Shown in pieces: positions 6,505-8,054 of a stretch of 8,054 nucleotides of DNA (within the stretch, counting starts at the first letter, position 1; each line of letters begins with the position of its first letter). The notes beneath the pieces are model-generated. The model saw only the letters and a program-made list of their open reading frames with translations, was not told the DNA's origin and did not search any database. The stretch lies in assembly GCA_937926545.1 (NCBI GenBank), contig CALAZW010000011.1, positions 1 through 8,054 of the forward strand, written 5' to 3'. The stretch is from an uncultured Helcococcus sp. (GTDB lineage Bacteria > Bacillota > Clostridia > Tissierellales > Peptoniphilaceae). Position numbers and translations under genes: made by a program.

Positions 6505-6508
6505 AGTT

Positions 6509-6534
6509 AAAAAGAGGGAATACCCTCTTTTTTT
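6509..6534 (+). terminator. Intrinsic terminator after the flavin reductase
   Basis: AAAAAGAGGG (6509-6518), loop AATA, CCCTCTTTTT (6523-6532), with T residues continuing to 6534. The stem is perfect with a G-C core and starts 4 bases after the stop codon. It isolates the reductase from the MATE gene. Confidence 0.9.
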
Positions 6535-6647
6535 GTATAGAAAATTAACTACTATTTTAAGATAATAAATCTTTACAAAATTAGTGGGGTAGAAAAAGGT
6601 CAATTTTTTTGGTAGCGATTTTAATCAGTGATTTACTTTTTTGTTCA

Positions 6648-6660
6648 ATACTGTAAGTAT
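6648..6660 (+). repeat. Short inverted repeat upstream of the MATE gene, possible operator
   Basis: ATACT-GTA-AGTAT is a perfect 5-base inverted repeat about 75 bases before the MATE start. A second short palindrome, CAATAA-A-TTATTG, lies at 6676-6688. Both spacers are too short for RNA hairpins, so protein binding is the only likely role. The rest of 6535-6735 holds no gene, no well-spaced promoter and no riboswitch fold that I can recognise. Confidence 0.2.
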
Positions 6661-6735
6661 AAGTAGGGCAAAACACAATAAATTATTGAAGTCTCCATGG
6701 TTTTGTGCAAGAATATATGAGGGAGATGATTATGA

Positions 6736-8054
6736 ATGTTAGATTTAACAAACGGTGATGTGGACAAAGTCCTATTTAAATTCACCATGCCCATGTTTAT
6801 TTCTGTAATATTTCAACAGTTATATAATGTGGCAGACAGCTTAATAGCAGGAAAATTCGCTGGGGAAGAAGCCCTAGCAGCAGTTGGTGCATCTTATCCT
6901 ATAACCATGATACTTATGGCGGTTGCACTTGGAACAGGTATTGGAACCATGGTTATTATATCCAATCTATACGGTAGCAGAGATTATAAAAGGATGAAGA
7001 CGGCGGTCTCAACAGTGATTATTACTACAGTGATCCTATCCATAGTTTTATCGGTTTTAGGTCTTAAAAGTTCATCATTTATGTTGGATAAGCTAAATAC
7101 TCCAGATAATATTTTTGTAGATTCTCAGATATATTTAAATATTTATATTTATGGATTTATCTTTTTGTTTTTATATAATATATCGACAGGGATATTTACA
7201 TCAATTGGAGATTCTAGAATTCCTTTGTACTTTTTAATAGGTTCTTCCTTGGGAAATATTGTTCTTGACTATGTCTTTGTAGCTAAGTTCAATATGGGGG
7301 TAGCAGGGGTTGCTTATGCAACTTTAATAGCCCAATCAATAGCTTGTATTTTATCTCTAATTGTATTGAGGAAAAAACTTAAGATGATTATAAGTCCTAA
7401 GCATAAACTGTTTTCCTTCAATGAGTTAAAAAATATATCAATTGTAGCCATACCCAGTATCCTACAACAAAGTTTTATCTCCATAGGAAATATATTTATT
7501 CAAGGCAGAATAAATACCTTTGGTTCTTCGACTATAGCAGGATTTGCGGCAGGTAATAAGTTGAATACCTTTGCCTTGACCTCATTTACTACCATAGGTA
7601 ATGGGATATCTTCATTTACTGCTCAAAATATAGGAGCAGAAAAAGAAGATAGGATAGAGAAGGGTTTTAAAGCAGGATTAAAAATATCAATAACCATTGG
7701 CCTTGCTTTATTTCTAGTATTCTTTTTCTTAGGTGGAAATTTAGTTGGATTATTCCTTAAGGAAAAAAATATGGACACTATAGCTATCGGTCATAAGTTT
7801 CTTAAAATAATATCACCATTCTATGTGGTGATAGCCTTAAAACTTACAGCAGATGGGGTTTTAAGAGGCTCTAAAAATATGAATAAATTTATGATAGCAA
7901 CCTTTGTAGATTTAATTCTAAGAGTAGTTCTAGCCTTTATATTAAGTGCTAGATTAGGATCAACTGGTATTTGGTTATCATGGCCAGTAGGATGGGTGAT
8001 AGGAAGTGTATTATCATTTATCTACTACAGGCAAATAATAAAAGAATATAAATA
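6736..8054 (+). CDS. MATE-family efflux transporter (3' end at the window edge)
   Basis: 439 residues are visible from ATG 6736 (MLDLTNGDVDKVLFKFTMPMF). The window ends with TA, probably the first two bases of TAA or TAG, since 439 residues is a normal full length. The protein is hydrophobic throughout, with about twelve membrane segments in two homologous halves. It has the typical first-helix pattern FKFTMPMF...QQLYNVADSLIAGKFAGEEALAAVGAS, the GDSRIPLYF loop in the first half and the matching LRGSKNMNKF loop in the second. MATE proteins use Na+ or H+ gradients to export cationic drugs or metabolites; the substrate cannot be read from sequence. GGGAG (6721-6725) lies 10 bases before the ATG. 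ATG at 6732 is in another frame and gives only 8 codons. The reductase terminator upstream makes it a separate transcription unit. Confidence 0.93.
   Translation, partial: MLDLTNGDVDKVLFKFTMPMFISVIFQQLYNVADSLIAGKFAGEEALAAVGASYPITMILMAVALGTGIGTMVIISNLYGSRDYKRMKTAVSTVIITTVILSIVLSVLGLKSSSFMLDKLNTPDNIFVDSQIYLNIYIYGFIFLFLYNISTGIFTSIGDSRIPLYFLIGSSLGNIVLDYVFVAKFNMGVAGVAYATLIAQSIACILSLIVLRKKLKMIISPKHKLFSFNELKNISIVAIPSILQQSFISIGNIFIQGRINTFGSSTIAGFAAGNKLNTFALTSFTTIGNGISSFTAQNIGAEKEDRIEKGFKAGLKISITIGLALFLVFFFLGGNLVGLFLKEKNMDTIAIGHKFLKIISPFYVVIALKLTADGVLRGSKNMNKFMIATFVDLILRVVLAFILSARLGSTGIWLSWPVGWVIGSVLSFIYYRQIIKEYK

Noticed and set aside
6535..6735. Riboswitch or structured leader before the MATE gene
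   Set aside because: Only short palindromes and a weak CAAAAC/GTTTTG pairing (6669-6674 with bases near 6700) are visible. I could not match a known aptamer core, and no terminator stands before the start.
6732..6758. ATG at 6732 as the start of the MATE gene or of a leader peptide
   Set aside because: It is out of the transporter frame and ends at TGA after 8 codons. ATG 6736 opens the transporter frame with a typical MATE N-terminus.
1..8054. CRISPR array, tRNA or rRNA gene, insertion sequence
   Set aside because: No regularly spaced direct repeats, cloverleaf-like segments, transposase motifs or terminal inverted repeats were seen on either strand.

Overview
The window is strongly AT-rich. 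It has compact + strand genes, Shine-Dalgarno sites where they are visible, and short hairpin terminators, which fits a low-GC Gram-positive anaerobe. The protein content would suit the Tissierellia/Clostridia (Anaerococcus- or Peptoniphilus-like). That placement is an inference from style and families, not from a marker gene. All supported genes are on the + strand.

Left third (1-1640): the tail of an unrecognised gene runs in from the left edge. After 17 bases comes a 307-residue protein with a conserved-looking basic N-terminal motif and two membrane segments. An AT-rich gap with a plausible promoter leads to a 103-residue protein that reads as one free-standing Cna B-type (prealbumin-like) domain. 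It has no signal peptide or sortase signal and appears to lack the residues for an internal isopeptide bond. A perfect 12-bp-stem hairpin with a T run follows.

Middle (1688-4593): a two-gene unit. The first gene is a 754-residue AraC-type regulator (cupin-like sensor, AraC HTH, degenerate GH39-like C-terminal region). The second overlaps it by 4 bases (ATGA) and encodes a 214-residue papain/C39-like cysteine-peptidase-fold protein with candidate Cys-His-Asn residues. A strong terminator closes the unit. The pair suggests a ligand-responsive regulator with a co-translated peptidase-like partner of unknown role. This is the least explained part of the window.

Right (4661-6534): a well-formed promoter and ribosome site precede a lipoprotein flavin reductase of the fumarate/urocanate-reductase family (lipobox, FMN_bind, FAD_binding_2). 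One in-frame TAA at 4978-4980 splits it, with the frame unchanged on both sides. It is therefore either a nonsense pseudogene, a sequencing error, or two separately translated pieces. The active site carries Tyr where fumarate reductases have His, so urocanate or another enoate is a better substrate guess than fumarate. A Rex-like half-palindrome lies just downstream of the promoter.

Right edge (6736-8054): an almost complete MATE-family multidrug/cation antiporter. The window ends two bases into what is probably its stop codon.
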